A stretch of 64,000 nt of DNA, taken from contig OX442314.1 of assembly GCA_949358305.1 (NCBI GenBank), forward strand, positions 47,066,581-47,130,580, written 5' to 3'. Under the pieces are notes generated by a model. That model was not told the origin of the DNA, did not search any database, and saw only the letters and a program-made list of their open reading frames with translations. The translations under genes and the position numbers were made by a program. The DNA is from Strigamia acuminata (Eukaryota > Arthropoda > Chilopoda > Geophilomorpha > Linotaeniidae). Positions 9,805 to 19,474 of the stretch are shown in pieces; position 1 is the first letter of the stretch; the number at the start of each line of letters is the position of its first letter.

Positions 9805-10823
9805 TGTCGCGCTCAACTCTAACCGTCGCTAACTCGTGGGTTGATTACTTAATTCGACTAACTCACTACCGCTTTGCTCAAGCGGTTTACCCAAAGAAAT
9901 GATTACACAGATATAAAAGGTAAAATATAATATAGATTTATTCTGTGGGACAATGTACAGATATATCTTATATATATATATATATAAAAGGTAGGTAAAA
10001 GGTAAATCGGAATGGGTGAAGGGAAATGGAAAGGTAAAGGTATGATGAAAGCTGGCTGGAATCGGCGAGGTCGTCTGTTGTCTCGGTCGTGTCCAAGATG
10101 GCGTCCTCGTTGTGGCAACGTGGTGTCGTCTTGGGCCGGCGTGGCAATATGGCGTCCTCGGCTCGTCTCTGGCTGGTCCTTCGGGCTCACGCTGGTCGGG
10201 CGCGAGTGAATGCTTAGTTAAAAGGCTTACTTCGGGCTGTTGTCTAGGTTTTTGTGTGGTGTCCGGCGATCACACAGCGGCGGACTCTTCTGGCTCCCGG
10301 CGGTCACACAGCGGCGGGAACGCTCGTCGTGGTTTTACTGCAGTTTAGGCTTGTGCGACCGTTTGTCTGCACAACTCGCTAAACTGGAGTGGTTTTTACT
10401 ATTTCTAGCTGGTGTGCTAAAATAGTGTGGTAATCTTATCTCGCAGGTTACTCTGCGGAGTTTGACACTGACCAAACGTACTCACGGTAAATTGTCCTTT
10501 GTCCTTGGTCAATCCCAGTATATTTACTTGGGCCTGATCTTGTAGGACGACGGGTTTACGTGTGTTTCTCGTTTGATGGTTGTGTTGGTTCTGCCCGCTC
10601 AGTGCAAGGCACATTCCTTTGCACAAAGCGGGGTTGACAGGTGACCAGAATCACCCAATGGTGGGGTGGACGAGCCATCCCCACTCCCTCAGGGCAGACG
10701 CCTGTCCATTGACTAGATGTCAATGCACTGAGGGAAGGGAGACGCGCTTGCGGCTCCCCTTACACCCGAAACGAGGTCACGAGAGAAACTCTTCGTTGAC
10801 CCCGGTCCAGTCGGGTCACAACA
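9805..10823 (-). repeat. Gypsy 3' LTR (1019 bp)
   Basis: In element orientation it runs from TGTTGTGACC (10823) to GCGCGACA (9805), with TGT..ACA ends. A TATA-type run lies at about 9966-9990 and an AATAAA polyadenylation signal at 9937-9942. This would place a short R region near 9920-9950, U3 above it and U5 below. That subdivision is inferred from motifs. Confidence 0.9.
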
Positions 10824-10834
10824 CTTCCCCCTCC
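10824..10834 (-). other. Gypsy polypurine tract
   Basis: On the minus strand GGAGGGGGAAG lies directly before the TGTTGTG start of the 3' LTR. This is the expected position and composition for the primer of plus-strand DNA synthesis. The equivalent site in the second copy is 20494-20504. Confidence 0.8.
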
Positions 10835-10859
10835 GAGCTCAGACCGTGGGGCTGAGCGA

Positions 10860-13800
10860 TCACTTCTTTCCTGAGGGACCCGACACTGAGTCCGTCACCT
10901 GGGCGTAACTCACTCCAGGGACGGGCGGTTGAGTGCCGGGTGGCGCGGGTAGATCGCCTACTAGCGCCGAGGACCGATCTCGGGGGTCCTCATGCTCCGT
11001 AATGAAGCATAATGCATGGCCGTCAACTGGCTCATGCGGGGCACGCGTCCTCTCGTGTAACCAAACGCTCGGGATGTAGGCGGAGAAGCCGGTGTTCGTA
11101 TGCCGGATGGCATTGGCTTCCGCTGGCGTCACTGGCGCACGGTGGGCTCTCAGCAACCTCTGGTGGAAGATGAGGTCTTTAGTCTTCCGGATCTGGTTGT
11201 GAAGCCAGATGAAGACCGATTTGCCTTTGTCCCGCTGCGCGAGGATAAACCTCCTGGTCGCCGTCGTCATCGAAAGATGGGGAAACTCTTCGATGATTCG
11301 CCCGTAATAATCTGGTGGAGGCGGTGCCGGCTGCGGCTTCTGGGTGGCCGCGGGAATCACGGCTTGTGTCGTTGTCGCCGCTTGGGCCGGTGGAGTCACG
11401 GGCGGGGTCGGCTTCGTTCGCTCGACGGACTTGACGGGTGGTGTTCGGCACAGCAAGCGCTTTGGTCTACCCGCCACTTCGAACAGGGCGGGTCCTTGCG
11501 GGGATATCTCCGCAGGCATCGGTGGCGGAATCGGAACTCCGCTCGTCGGCGAGATCATCATCTCCACATCCTCTGCCGATTCTTCCGTCTGGATGGTCAT
11601 GGCGCGTAGTTGTTGGGTAGGCGCCGCCGTCCAGGTGGCGGAGGTGTAACGAAACGCCGTGCTTCGCAACTTGTACCCCTCAAATTCGGGGTTTACCACA
11701 TCCCTGGTTAGCTCGTACCGAGTCAACACAGGGTCGGGCAGAATGGAGCTCCACTCTGCGAGGAGTGCACGGGGAACCTGTACACCCTCTCTGTCCACGA
11801 CAGACCATGCGGCCATCGCCTGACGCCCTTCTCCGAAGAGTGCTGGGGTTAGCAGCTGCATCATGACCTTGGTCAATGATAGCTGTAGGCTGCGACGATT
11901 CACTGGATTCGATCGCTCTGAATCCGCAGTGAAGGCACGCGAGAGCTTACTCATCATCGCCGTTGCCCATTCGATGAAATATCGCTGGGCCTGATCCACA
12001 CCTCGCAAGGCGGGTGCGGAGACTCTTGGGTCTTCCATCACGAAGCGAAACGCTGAGAGCTCGGAGATAGTCGGGTTGGCGGCATCTCTCGCGAGTCGCG
12101 CTTCTTCGTCTCGCCTCTCGAAGAACAGGGCCGAGGAACCGGGTCGGGGTCGGCTCGGCCTGTAAATGTCGGTCAAATTGGCTCGACATTCCTGCATAAT
12201 GCTCTGTCCAACGGGGAGAGGGACTGAGCGGTCGGTGTGTAAATTCGGCGGATCGCTCGAATTCAACAACGACGGCGGTCGCAGGTTACGGATCGAGGCA
12301 GGTACGATATTTTTTGTTGTTTTTTGTGTCTGTACCTCCTCATTATTGTTTTCTTTTTTATCCGTGTTTTTTGTGTTTGTTTCAGGAGTTTCTCCTGTTT
12401 CCCCCCCGACCAAAATTGGATCCGGAACGGATTCAACTATCTCGTTTACCGGAGGTGAAGGGGCGTCGAAATACTCCTCGTTGTCACTTGGCGGTGCTTG
12501 TTCCGACTCGCCAGCGAACATATCGACGATTTGGCCGTCAGTTTTAGACTTGACTTGGCCCTTGGCCCACATTTCTTGCGGGAATTCCGGAATGTACGGA
12601 GTTAACTCTCGTACCTGGATCGACTTTTGCTCGGTGTTGTCCTCGAGCTTGCGTAATTTATACGCGTTACCGCCATGCTTGCCGATGATTACATACGGAC
12701 CATCTCTCTTGTCGGCCAAGCTGGCGGTGATCCCTCTCGCTGCATTTGAGAGGGTGTGTGCATCTTTCCACACCAAATCATTGATCTCGAAATTCACGAA
12801 TTTCCCACCGCTTTTATCTTGTAAAATGCGGTCGCGCATGTTAAAAATGTGCGCCATCATATGTTTGTATGTGTTTGAAATTGTTTGCTCCAATTTATAC
12901 ACATACTCATGTGGTTTCTCTGGGTCCACCACATTTACCGACTCTGCCACTCGTGGGTCCCAAGGCACTCGTAGCTCTCGGGCGAAGTTGAGGTAGGCCG
13001 GAGAAAAATCTCTCGTCCTCGAGACTGTTGTTCGTATGCTGAACGCGATCTCCCTCAAGTATTCATCCCACCTATTGTGGATGTCAGTGAATATGCTTAG
13101 TGCATATTTAATGTCCCTGTTGAGTCGCTCAACGGGATTTGTTCTGGGATTGTAGGTCGAAGTATGTGACGCCACAATCCCGAATTTCTCACAAAACTTA
13201 CCCCAAATTTTCGAGATAAATTGGGGTCCGTTATCGGATATTATTTTACGTGGAAATCCGTAACGTAACGCCACGTCGTAGATACATTCAACGATTTTCT
13301 CTGCTGAAGGTCTAGCGACGGCGTACAACTCGGGCCAACGAGTTGCCACGTCCATTATAACGATAATGTACGCATTTTTATTTCCCGTAACGGGTTTTGG
13401 GCCCATCACATCGACACTTAAACAATCAAAAGGCGCGTAAGGCCCTAAGAAAATAGTTTCGAATGGTGATTTACTCCTCGGCTTGCACGCTTGACATCGC
13501 TGACATTGGTGGACAAAAAGAGCAATATCTTTTTTCATCCCTGTCCAGTGAAAAAGCTGTGTAGCACGATAGAGTGTTCTGCTTACTCCCGCATGGCTCG
13601 CAAGCGGGTGCCCGTGTAACAACCACAGCACGCGACCGATTAAGGAAGCAGGTATTACTACCTTTACTGCGGTGTCCGATTCACTCAAGTCATCTTGGTG
13701 ATTTGGGTGATGTTTCACTAAAAGGCCGTCATCCAATAGGTAATCTATGGATTCGTGTGCATAACGACGCTTCTGCCTTCTGGTTAAGTTGGGCGGATAT

Positions 13801-16295
13801 CTTCCTGTCAGTACGAATCTAGCTCTGTCCTGACATTTTTTGTCTAATTTTTGTTGCACAATTATTTCCTCCCTTGTTGGGGGATTGCTTTTCATTTGCT
13901 TGCCGACACGAGCGTGGAAGGCGCTTAGAAGCGGGTCATTTATTCTCCGCTCTAGCTTAAATTCCTTCTTTGCGTTTGGGTAATTGTCAGCAGCTGGTTG
14001 GTATAACCGCGTCCAGAATCCACAGAATTTTACGTCTGCCGGAGACGCGGTGGGAATTTCATTCATCTTCCTTAAATCCCAACGGTGACAACTCGTAGGG
14101 CAATAAATGATGCGGGAGTCATCCTCGCCATCATCGTCAGCGTCGATTGGATCTGACACTGGTGCCCGTGACAGAGCGTCAGCCACGACGTTATATTTGC
14201 CGGGCTTGTATTGAATGGTCAAGTCGCATGCCATCAGTTCTAACTGCCATCTGGCTAGTCGACCGGCTGGCTCTTTTAATTTCATCAGCCATTGTAACGC
14301 TTGATGATCTGTGTGGACCACAAATTTGGTATATTCGAGATAATCTCTGAATTTCCTTATGGCCCACACAACGGCCAAACACTCCAACTCGGTGGCATTG
14401 TAATTCTTTTCAGCGCCTTGGAGTTTGCGACTTATAAACATGCACGGCAGGTCTTGTTCGACTCCGTCGCGCACGTGTGTTTGGAGCAACGCCGCTCCTA
14501 ACCCAACTCTGCTGGCGTCCGTGTGTAATATGAACGGCCGGTTTAAGTCGGGTAGAGGCATTACGCCGACTTCCGTCAGCATCCTCTTTATTGCATTAAA
14601 TGCGATGTTGCACTCATTTGACCATACAAATTCGTTTTCATTCTTCAGGAGGTCGGTAACTGGGGCTGCCACTTCAGCTAGACCCGGTAGCAACCTGCCG
14701 AAGAAGTTTATCATTCCCATAAACCGTTGGACACCTTTAACGTCCTCGGGTGGTGGGAAACGATTAATCGCATCGATTTTTTCGGGGCCAATAGCTAAAC
14801 CATTGACTCCAATGCGATAACCCAGGAAGGCAAGCTCCTTTCGACAGAACTTGCTCTTGCCCGGATGCACGTGTAACCCAGCTTTTGCCAGCCGGGTGAG
14901 CACTTGGTCGATGTGCTCAATGTGCTCTTCGAATGTTTTAGAGGCAATAACTATGTCATCTAGGTATGCCCATACAAACTGATGCAGGATATCACCCAAT
15001 ACGCTTTCGATTAGCCTCTGAAAGGTACTGGGAGCATTCACTAAACCAAATGGCATGACGTTGAACATCAACCGTCCAATTGGCGAGTAAAATGCTGTTT
15101 TTATCTTATCCTCTGGCCTCATCTCAACTTGCCAGTACCCCTTCGACAGATCCATCGTCGTAACCCAAGAAAAGGGGCTAAGCTCTCTCAAAATGGATTC
15201 GATAGACGGCATCTGTATGGGATCTATCTCTGTCACCGCGTTTAATGGGCGGTAATCAATGCATAGGCGTGGGTCCGAGCCCGGGCGCATCACGAGCACA
15301 ACTCGCGTCGCGTATTCTCCCTGGGCCTCGGAGACAATGCCACTGTCTAGCATTTCTTGGCACATTTTTTGCACTATTTCACGTTTTTGCGGGTTCATTC
15401 CCTTATACGCAACTCGTATAGGTTTATTATCCGTCAATTTAATTTCGTGAATAGCCCTATTCGTTCGGCCCGGTTTTTTCGACAGGATCCCCTCATATTT
15501 AAGTAGGACCCTTCGTAGGGCTGCCGCTTCGTTTAATTCTAAAGCGGCGTCGGCGACAAGTGTTTCCACTACATTGTCCCGTTGCAATTCTGTTACGAAT
15601 GCTTTAAAATCGTAGTCTTGAACGAATTTCTTTAGGCCTTTCTCCCACTGTGTCTTGTCGGCCGCTTCTTTTACAAGAGCTGGTGGCACGACAATTGCGG
15701 GTCTTTCCTTATCATTTCTGATATAATTCCAAGATTTCGTTATTGGATTTGGTTGTATTTCCATTGACGCCATGAGGTCTAAGCCCAACAGAAAAATTCT
15801 GTCGCATGTGGGCAGGACCAGGAAAGGGTGCTGTTCTACCCCTCCGAGCCACTCCATGGTCAATAATATAACTCCTTTTGGACGCGCCATTCCGTTGGCG
15901 GTTTTTAGACGTATATTTTTATTAACGCCTTTTATCTTATCGGTGAGACCCAATGATGCTACTATGTCTTCGGAAACGAACGAGCGATCTGCTCCCGAGT
16001 CTAGTAGTCCCATAATTTTTTCACGTTCTATTGTCATGGGCAACATGCATAGGCGGTTGGTGTATTCGACCGCCACGTTGCACATGAAAACACGAAATTC
16101 TTCTGTGTCTTCGACTACTTGAGGTAATTCTTCAAGCAGTAGGTTCGGTTCTTCCGCCTCAGCCTCAGCGTTTGCGGTAATTACCTGCAAAGCGTTGTTG
16201 GCCCTGTCTTGAATTTGGGCGTTAGCTATGTCACTACCCATTTCTTTGACTGGTGGCGGCTTATCGAACCCTTTGTTAAACCCCTTCTTCTTCAT
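10860..16295 (-). CDS. pol: Gypsy Pol polyprotein (protease-RT-RNase H-integrase plus C-terminal tail)
   Basis: 1,811 residues counted from the first Met (16293-16295); the frame is open further back to 16377. Aspartic protease: DSGA at 99-102. Reverse transcriptase: catalytic YLDD at 444-447. RNase H: D592, E636 and D662 in their usual motifs. Integrase: zinc ligands H896/H901/C931/C934, then the D962, D1021, E1056 triad with 35-residue D-E spacing. All expected catalytic residues are present, so the enzyme set looks functional. After integrase comes about 570 residues (1240-1811) rich in Pro, Thr and Glu with two more ordered stretches, matching no retroelement domain I know and lacking signal peptide or membrane segments. 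Expression probably depends on -1 frameshifting from gag. The stop lies 26 nt from the polypurine tract. Confidence 0.93.
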   Translation of the reverse strand: MKKKGFNKGFDKPPPVKEMGSDIANAQIQDRANNALQVITANAEAEAEEPNLLLEELPQVVEDTEEFRVFMCNVAVEYTNRLCMLPMTIEREKIMGLLDSGADRSFVSEDIVASLGLTDKIKGVNKNIRLKTANGMARPKGVILLTMEWLGGVEQHPFLVLPTCDRIFLLGLDLMASMEIQPNPITKSWNYIRNDKERPAIVVPPALVKEAADKTQWEKGLKKFVQDYDFKAFVTELQRDNVVETLVADAALELNEAAALRRVLLKYEGILSKKPGRTNRAIHEIKLTDNKPIRVAYKGMNPQKREIVQKMCQEMLDSGIVSEAQGEYATRVVLVMRPGSDPRLCIDYRPLNAVTEIDPIQMPSIESILRELSPFSWVTTMDLSKGYWQVEMRPEDKIKTAFYSPIGRLMFNVMPFGLVNAPSTFQRLIESVLGDILHQFVWAYLDDIVIASKTFEEHIEHIDQVLTRLAKAGLHVHPGKSKFCRKELAFLGYRIGVNGLAIGPEKIDAINRFPPPEDVKGVQRFMGMINFFGRLLPGLAEVAAPVTDLLKNENEFVWSNECNIAFNAIKRMLTEVGVMPLPDLNRPFILHTDASRVGLGAALLQTHVRDGVEQDLPCMFISRKLQGAEKNYNATELECLAVVWAIRKFRDYLEYTKFVVHTDHQALQWLMKLKEPAGRLARWQLELMACDLTIQYKPGKYNVVADALSRAPVSDPIDADDDGEDDSRIIYCPTSCHRWDLRKMNEIPTASPADVKFCGFWTRLYQPAADNYPNAKKEFKLERRINDPLLSAFHARVGKQMKSNPPTREEIIVQQKLDKKCQDRARFVLTGRYPPNLTRRQKRRYAHESIDYLLDDGLLVKHHPNHQDDLSESDTAVKVVIPASLIGRVLWLLHGHPLASHAGVSRTLYRATQLFHWTGMKKDIALFVHQCQRCQACKPRSKSPFETIFLGPYAPFDCLSVDVMGPKPVTGNKNAYIIVIMDVATRWPELYAVARPSAEKIVECIYDVALRYGFPRKIISDNGPQFISKIWGKFCEKFGIVASHTSTYNPRTNPVERLNRDIKYALSIFTDIHNRWDEYLREIAFSIRTTVSRTRDFSPAYLNFARELRVPWDPRVAESVNVVDPEKPHEYVYKLEQTISNTYKHMMAHIFNMRDRILQDKSGGKFVNFEINDLVWKDAHTLSNAARGITASLADKRDGPYVIIGKHGGNAYKLRKLEDNTEQKSIQVRELTPYIPEFPQEMWAKGQVKSKTDGQIVDMFAGESEQAPPSDNEEYFDAPSPPVNEIVESVPDPILVGGETGETPETNTKNTDKKENNNEEVQTQKTTKNIVPASIRNLRPPSLLNSSDPPNLHTDRSVPLPVGQSIMQECRANLTDIYRPSRPRPGSSALFFERRDEEARLARDAANPTISELSAFRFVMEDPRVSAPALRGVDQAQRYFIEWATAMMSKLSRAFTADSERSNPVNRRSLQLSLTKVMMQLLTPALFGEGRQAMAAWSVVDREGVQVPRALLAEWSSILPDPVLTRYELTRDVVNPEFEGYKLRSTAFRYTSATWTAAPTQQLRAMTIQTEESAEDVEMMISPTSGVPIPPPMPAEISPQGPALFEVAGRPKRLLCRTPPVKSVERTKPTPPVTPPAQAATTTQAVIPAATQKPQPAPPPPDYYGRIIEEFPHLSMTTATRRFILAQRDKGKSVFIWLHNQIRKTKDLIFHQRLLRAHRAPVTPAEANAIRHTNTGFSAYIPSVWLHERTRAPHEPVDGHALCFITEHEDPRDRSSALVGDLPAPPGTQPPVPGVSYAQVTDSVSGPSGKK

Positions 16296-16318
16296 GAATG
16301 GCGCAGACGGTCGAGAAG

Positions 16319-19300
16319 TTATTTCTTCGCCGCCTGCGCTGACTCGTTTTTTGACTCGTTTTTTGCCATGGCGAGTTTAATCTCTGCCATCTGCTTCATT
16401 ATTGCGTCAAATTTAGCGTCTTCTTTCGCTGTTCTTGGGCACTCATTGGAATAGTGACCCGGTTGGTTACACTTGAAACAACGAATATTTGATTTGTCTC
16501 TTGGGGCTTCAGTCGATTTTTTCTTTTCAGGGTCTGCTTTCGACGGTGGCGTGTAATTTTTTCGAAAATACTTCGGAATTCGGCCGGCATTTGGTTTTAA
16601 CCTGGCGCGAAATTCTTCTACCGCTCTATCTCGATGGATGAGATGTACTAGCGGTCCTTCCTCATCGCAACCCGTTGATAAGGTATCGCGATAGTTTCGT
16701 ATTTCTTCGTCCGTCGAATAATCGTCTTTTTCTTCTTTTTCGTCTGATTTTCCGGCATCTTGTCCGGCTTCCTCCCCCTCCTTGACCTCCTCCAGTGTCG
16801 CTTGCATGGCTGACGCTGTCGGTGCCTTTTTAGGGGCGGCCAAAGGGTTGGAAGGCAGCGTGGATGTCAGTTTATTTTTTATTTGTAAACCAACGCTAGC
16901 TTCTGCCAGCTCCATTATACCGCTAAGATATTCAGTAGGGCGCATAATTTTATCTGTCGCCCCATATCTTTCCGCACTCAACTTGAGACGTTTAGCGGTT
17001 GCTGCTTTCTCCGCTTCTGGTAAAGCGGAATAATATCTCTTCTCGATATCTATCGTGTTCTCAAACAGGAAGGCGCTCATCTCCTCGTAGCTGCCTCCTG
17101 TCGGTGCCCTTTCTTCAAGTAGCACCCGTTGCGAGTACTCCGACAAACCGCCGAGAAAGAAAAGGTTGAATCCCGTGGCATGAAATTCCATCGGGGCCTT
17201 TTCGAACAACAATCTGGCGCGAATGTCGTAATCCATTATGGTTTCACCAGGCATCTGGCGAAGACCTCGCATCTTTCGGCTCACCTCTTCGGGTGTCTCG
17301 CCGTAGCGTAGGTCGAATCTCATTAAAAAGTCGTCCCAATTGACGCCTTTCAATCCTTGGTACCACTCACGTGCCGAGCCTGTCATTAGCTCGACAATAC
17401 CGTGGGTGAGCATGTCTCCTACGGTGGCTTTGGTGGCAGTCTTAATTCGAATTACTTCGTCAAGGAAGCGATCTCCCGCTTTCCATGACCCGTCGAAACG
17501 GTTCTGAATATAAAATTGCCACCTAATATTCCCGGTAACACTCATGGTGTCACGTCGGGAGACAGCGTATTTTTTCTTTACGCGGTCGCCAGTGCTACGA
17601 TTACGATCGTTTCGTTTGCTCAGATCGATTCCCTCGGCCTTCAACGAGCCGAGTAGGGCTCTTCCAAGCTCTCCCATCGTATACTGCCGACCCGTCGAAT
17701 CGGTAAACGCGCTTTGTCGGGGAAGGTCCTGAAACTCCTCCCGTCGGTGGTCGCTATTTTCCGATCGACGTCGTTTCTCTCTATCGCGCGGAGAGTTGGA
17801 TCTCTTCCGGCGATTACTTGATTTCTCCTTTCGTCTGTCGTCGTTGGATGAGGGGTCGGAGCTGGGGTCGGGAGACGGTGAGCGGCGTGGCGGGTTGCGC
17901 CGTGAAGAGTTTGACTCTTTCCGGCCCCTACGACGGTCGTCACGTTCCCTTTCCCTGCGTTCATCGCGTTCTCTTTCCCTTCGTCTTTCTCCGGAACCTC
18001 TCTCCGAATCGTGATGACTGGGTGCATTTGACTCCAGTCCATCTGACGACGAATCACTATTTCCGTAGTGATAATATTTCGGTCTTTCATCGCGTTTGCC
18101 TTCTTCTCGCGAAGAGGTGCGATCATGCGATTGTCTCCTTGACGACTCGTCGTCTTTAAGGATGGGCACTGGTTGTTGCCACTCAGTCCCTTGCGGATTA
18201 TCTTGCTGTTGGCTTGTGAGAGCTTGCTCTTCATTTCGCCTAGCATTATTAGCGTTGATTAACCGCGTTATCGCATTATTTGTGGCTGAATCGAGAGCTC
18301 GCATGCGGGGCCGAGTTTGTTGTTCTCTGGCCGACGCATCTCTCTTGCGCGGAGTAGCTGGTGTTGCCCTCTCCGGCTGGGGTTTGGGTTTGGCCTTCGG
18401 CGTGCGCTTTGGGTCTCCCTCTAGGCTCTCGTCGGACAGCTCGGATGAACTGACCTCTGGTTTGCGAACGGATTTCGGGTCATCTCGTCGCAATCTGGCC
18501 ATAAATGCTCGCTCTGCTTCTTGTTGCGAGTGGAAAGCATATCGATGTGCTCTCAGGGCTCGGTCAACTATTTCTACCTCCTCGGGAGTAGTCGGATTGG
18601 GCTGGGTTCTGCCGTACTCGAGAGCTTGCGCTTCTCTTTCCGCCAGCTTCCTCCGTCTCTCGCGAATGGCTTGTCGAGCCTCATTCTCTGCATCCGCTTC
18701 AAATTGAGCGGAATCAACCAATTGTTGAGCGTGTGCACCTTCAACAATGGTGATTTGTGGGGATACACTGTGCGCTTTTAAAGCTGCACGTACGATTTGT
18801 AACGTTTCGTACACGGTAATCTTCCCCGTCGGAAGGGTGTATCTCACTCCCTCCGCTTGTGCCAACTGCATCGCATCAATCAAGGTGCCCGAGACGCTGT
18901 AAGGCTGGCTTGAAACACGCTTGACAGAGGACGAGTTGGACTTGTGCCCTTCAGACACTACCGAGGCTGGTCGACTGTGCGTAACTGGCGTGTTTAGTGC
19001 CGAATTAGCGGTCGTATTTGAGGCCGTCTTTTGTATCGGAGACGCTGCTTTCGGACTGCCCACCTCGGTGTCGTGCGTTAGACGAGGCGATTGGTTACGG
19101 GATAAAACCTCGTTTCCGCTCGTCTCGCCGTCACGGTTAGAACGCGGCAGTTTGGAGTGAGATTGCTCTTCACCCCGCTCTGTCTCGTCCAATCGCTGCC
19201 TCGTCTCGGCGCGAGACGGGTGCGATGCCTCTGATGCGCTTCTACGATCGGGTTTAGGCTTACGCCGTTTTTGCCTCGCTTCGTGCGCTGAGGCTTTGGG

Positions 19301-19402
19301 TAAGGGACCTCCAGATCGCAAGTGATAGTCGGCGCCTTTACGACTGCCGGCTCTCTTGTTTGCGTCGGAGTCGGAATCTGTTACTCGGGTATTATCTGCC
19401 AT
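16319..19402 (-). CDS. gag: Gypsy Gag with an RS-like domain and CCHC zinc knuckle
   Basis: 1,027 residues from the ATG at 19400-19402, which is only about 50 nt past the primer-binding site. The first 415 residues are charged and low-complexity with predicted helical stretches. A strongly Arg/Glu/Ser-rich block (about 463-551) has RRRERER, RRSPSP and RRKRSNSP motifs like the RS/RE domains of splicing factors. The capsid-like retrotransposon Gag core covers about 617-760 (motifs such as REWYQGL). A CCHC knuckle CFKCNQPGHYSNEC lies at 975-988, near the C-terminus, for RNA binding. Gag forms the particle shell and packages element RNA. At 1,027 residues it is long for a gypsy Gag, mainly because of the N-terminal extension and RS block. 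It ends 23 nt before the first pol Met. Confidence 0.92.
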   Translation of the reverse strand: MADNTRVTDSDSDANKRAGSRKGADYHLRSGGPLPKASAHEARQKRRKPKPDRRSASEASHPSRAETRQRLDETERGEEQSHSKLPRSNRDGETSGNEVLSRNQSPRLTHDTEVGSPKAASPIQKTASNTTANSALNTPVTHSRPASVVSEGHKSNSSSVKRVSSQPYSVSGTLIDAMQLAQAEGVRYTLPTGKITVYETLQIVRAALKAHSVSPQITIVEGAHAQQLVDSAQFEADAENEARQAIRERRRKLAEREAQALEYGRTQPNPTTPEEVEIVDRALRAHRYAFHSQQEAERAFMARLRRDDPKSVRKPEVSSSELSDESLEGDPKRTPKAKPKPQPERATPATPRKRDASAREQQTRPRMRALDSATNNAITRLINANNARRNEEQALTSQQQDNPQGTEWQQPVPILKDDESSRRQSHDRTSSREEGKRDERPKYYHYGNSDSSSDGLESNAPSHHDSERGSGERRRERERDERRERERDDRRRGRKESNSSRRNPPRRSPSPDPSSDPSSNDDRRKEKSSNRRKRSNSPRDREKRRRSENSDHRREEFQDLPRQSAFTDSTGRQYTMGELGRALLGSLKAEGIDLSKRNDRNRSTGDRVKKKYAVSRRDTMSVTGNIRWQFYIQNRFDGSWKAGDRFLDEVIRIKTATKATVGDMLTHGIVELMTGSAREWYQGLKGVNWDDFLMRFDLRYGETPEEVSRKMRGLRQMPGETIMDYDIRARLLFEKAPMEFHATGFNLFFLGGLSEYSQRVLLEERAPTGGSYEEMSAFLFENTIDIEKRYYSALPEAEKAATAKRLKLSAERYGATDKIMRPTEYLSGIMELAEASVGLQIKNKLTSTLPSNPLAAPKKAPTASAMQATLEEVKEGEEAGQDAGKSDEKEEKDDYSTDEEIRNYRDTLSTGCDEEGPLVHLIHRDRAVEEFRARLKPNAGRIPKYFRKNYTPPSKADPEKKKSTEAPRDKSNIRCFKCNQPGHYSNECPRTAKEDAKFDAIMKQMAEIKLAMAKNESKNESAQAAKK
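16346..16364 (-). promoter_or_regulatory. Two tandem -1 ribosomal frameshift heptamers (A AAA AAC)
   Basis: On the minus strand AAAAAAC occurs at 16364-16358 and again at 16352-16346. Each is in the correct gag phase (xxA AAA AAC). Pol is in the -1 frame relative to gag and is open over 16319-16376, so slippage at either heptamer would make a Gag-Pol fusion. The A-AAA-AAC heptamer is an established eukaryotic -1 signal. A downstream pseudoknot was not tested. Confidence 0.75.
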
Positions 19403-19454
19403 TTCTTGCTTTGGGTATGATGTAATCACAGGTTAGAATCAGTTATTCGACTTG

Positions 19455-19472
19455 ATCCCGGACAGGCCCCCA
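19455..19472 (-). other. Gypsy primer-binding site (tRNA-Pro-like)
   Basis: On the minus strand TGGGGGCCTGTCCGGGAT begins 2 nt after the 5' LTR. It is complementary to the 3' end of a eukaryotic tRNA-Pro as I recall it, at 16 of 18 positions; the mismatch is one swapped GA/AG pair. The tRNA assignment is an inference; the position and TGG start are seen directly. Confidence 0.65.
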
Positions 19473-19474
19473 CG

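Noticed and set aside
10860-12578. Envelope gene in the gypsy element
   Set aside because: The post-integrase region is in frame with pol, and has no signal peptide, membrane segment or furin-like site.
12166-12996. 276-residue plus-strand frame inside gypsy pol
   Set aside because: It is antisense to a coding region with clear domains, has no recognised motif, and recurs at 21836-22666 only because pol is repeated.
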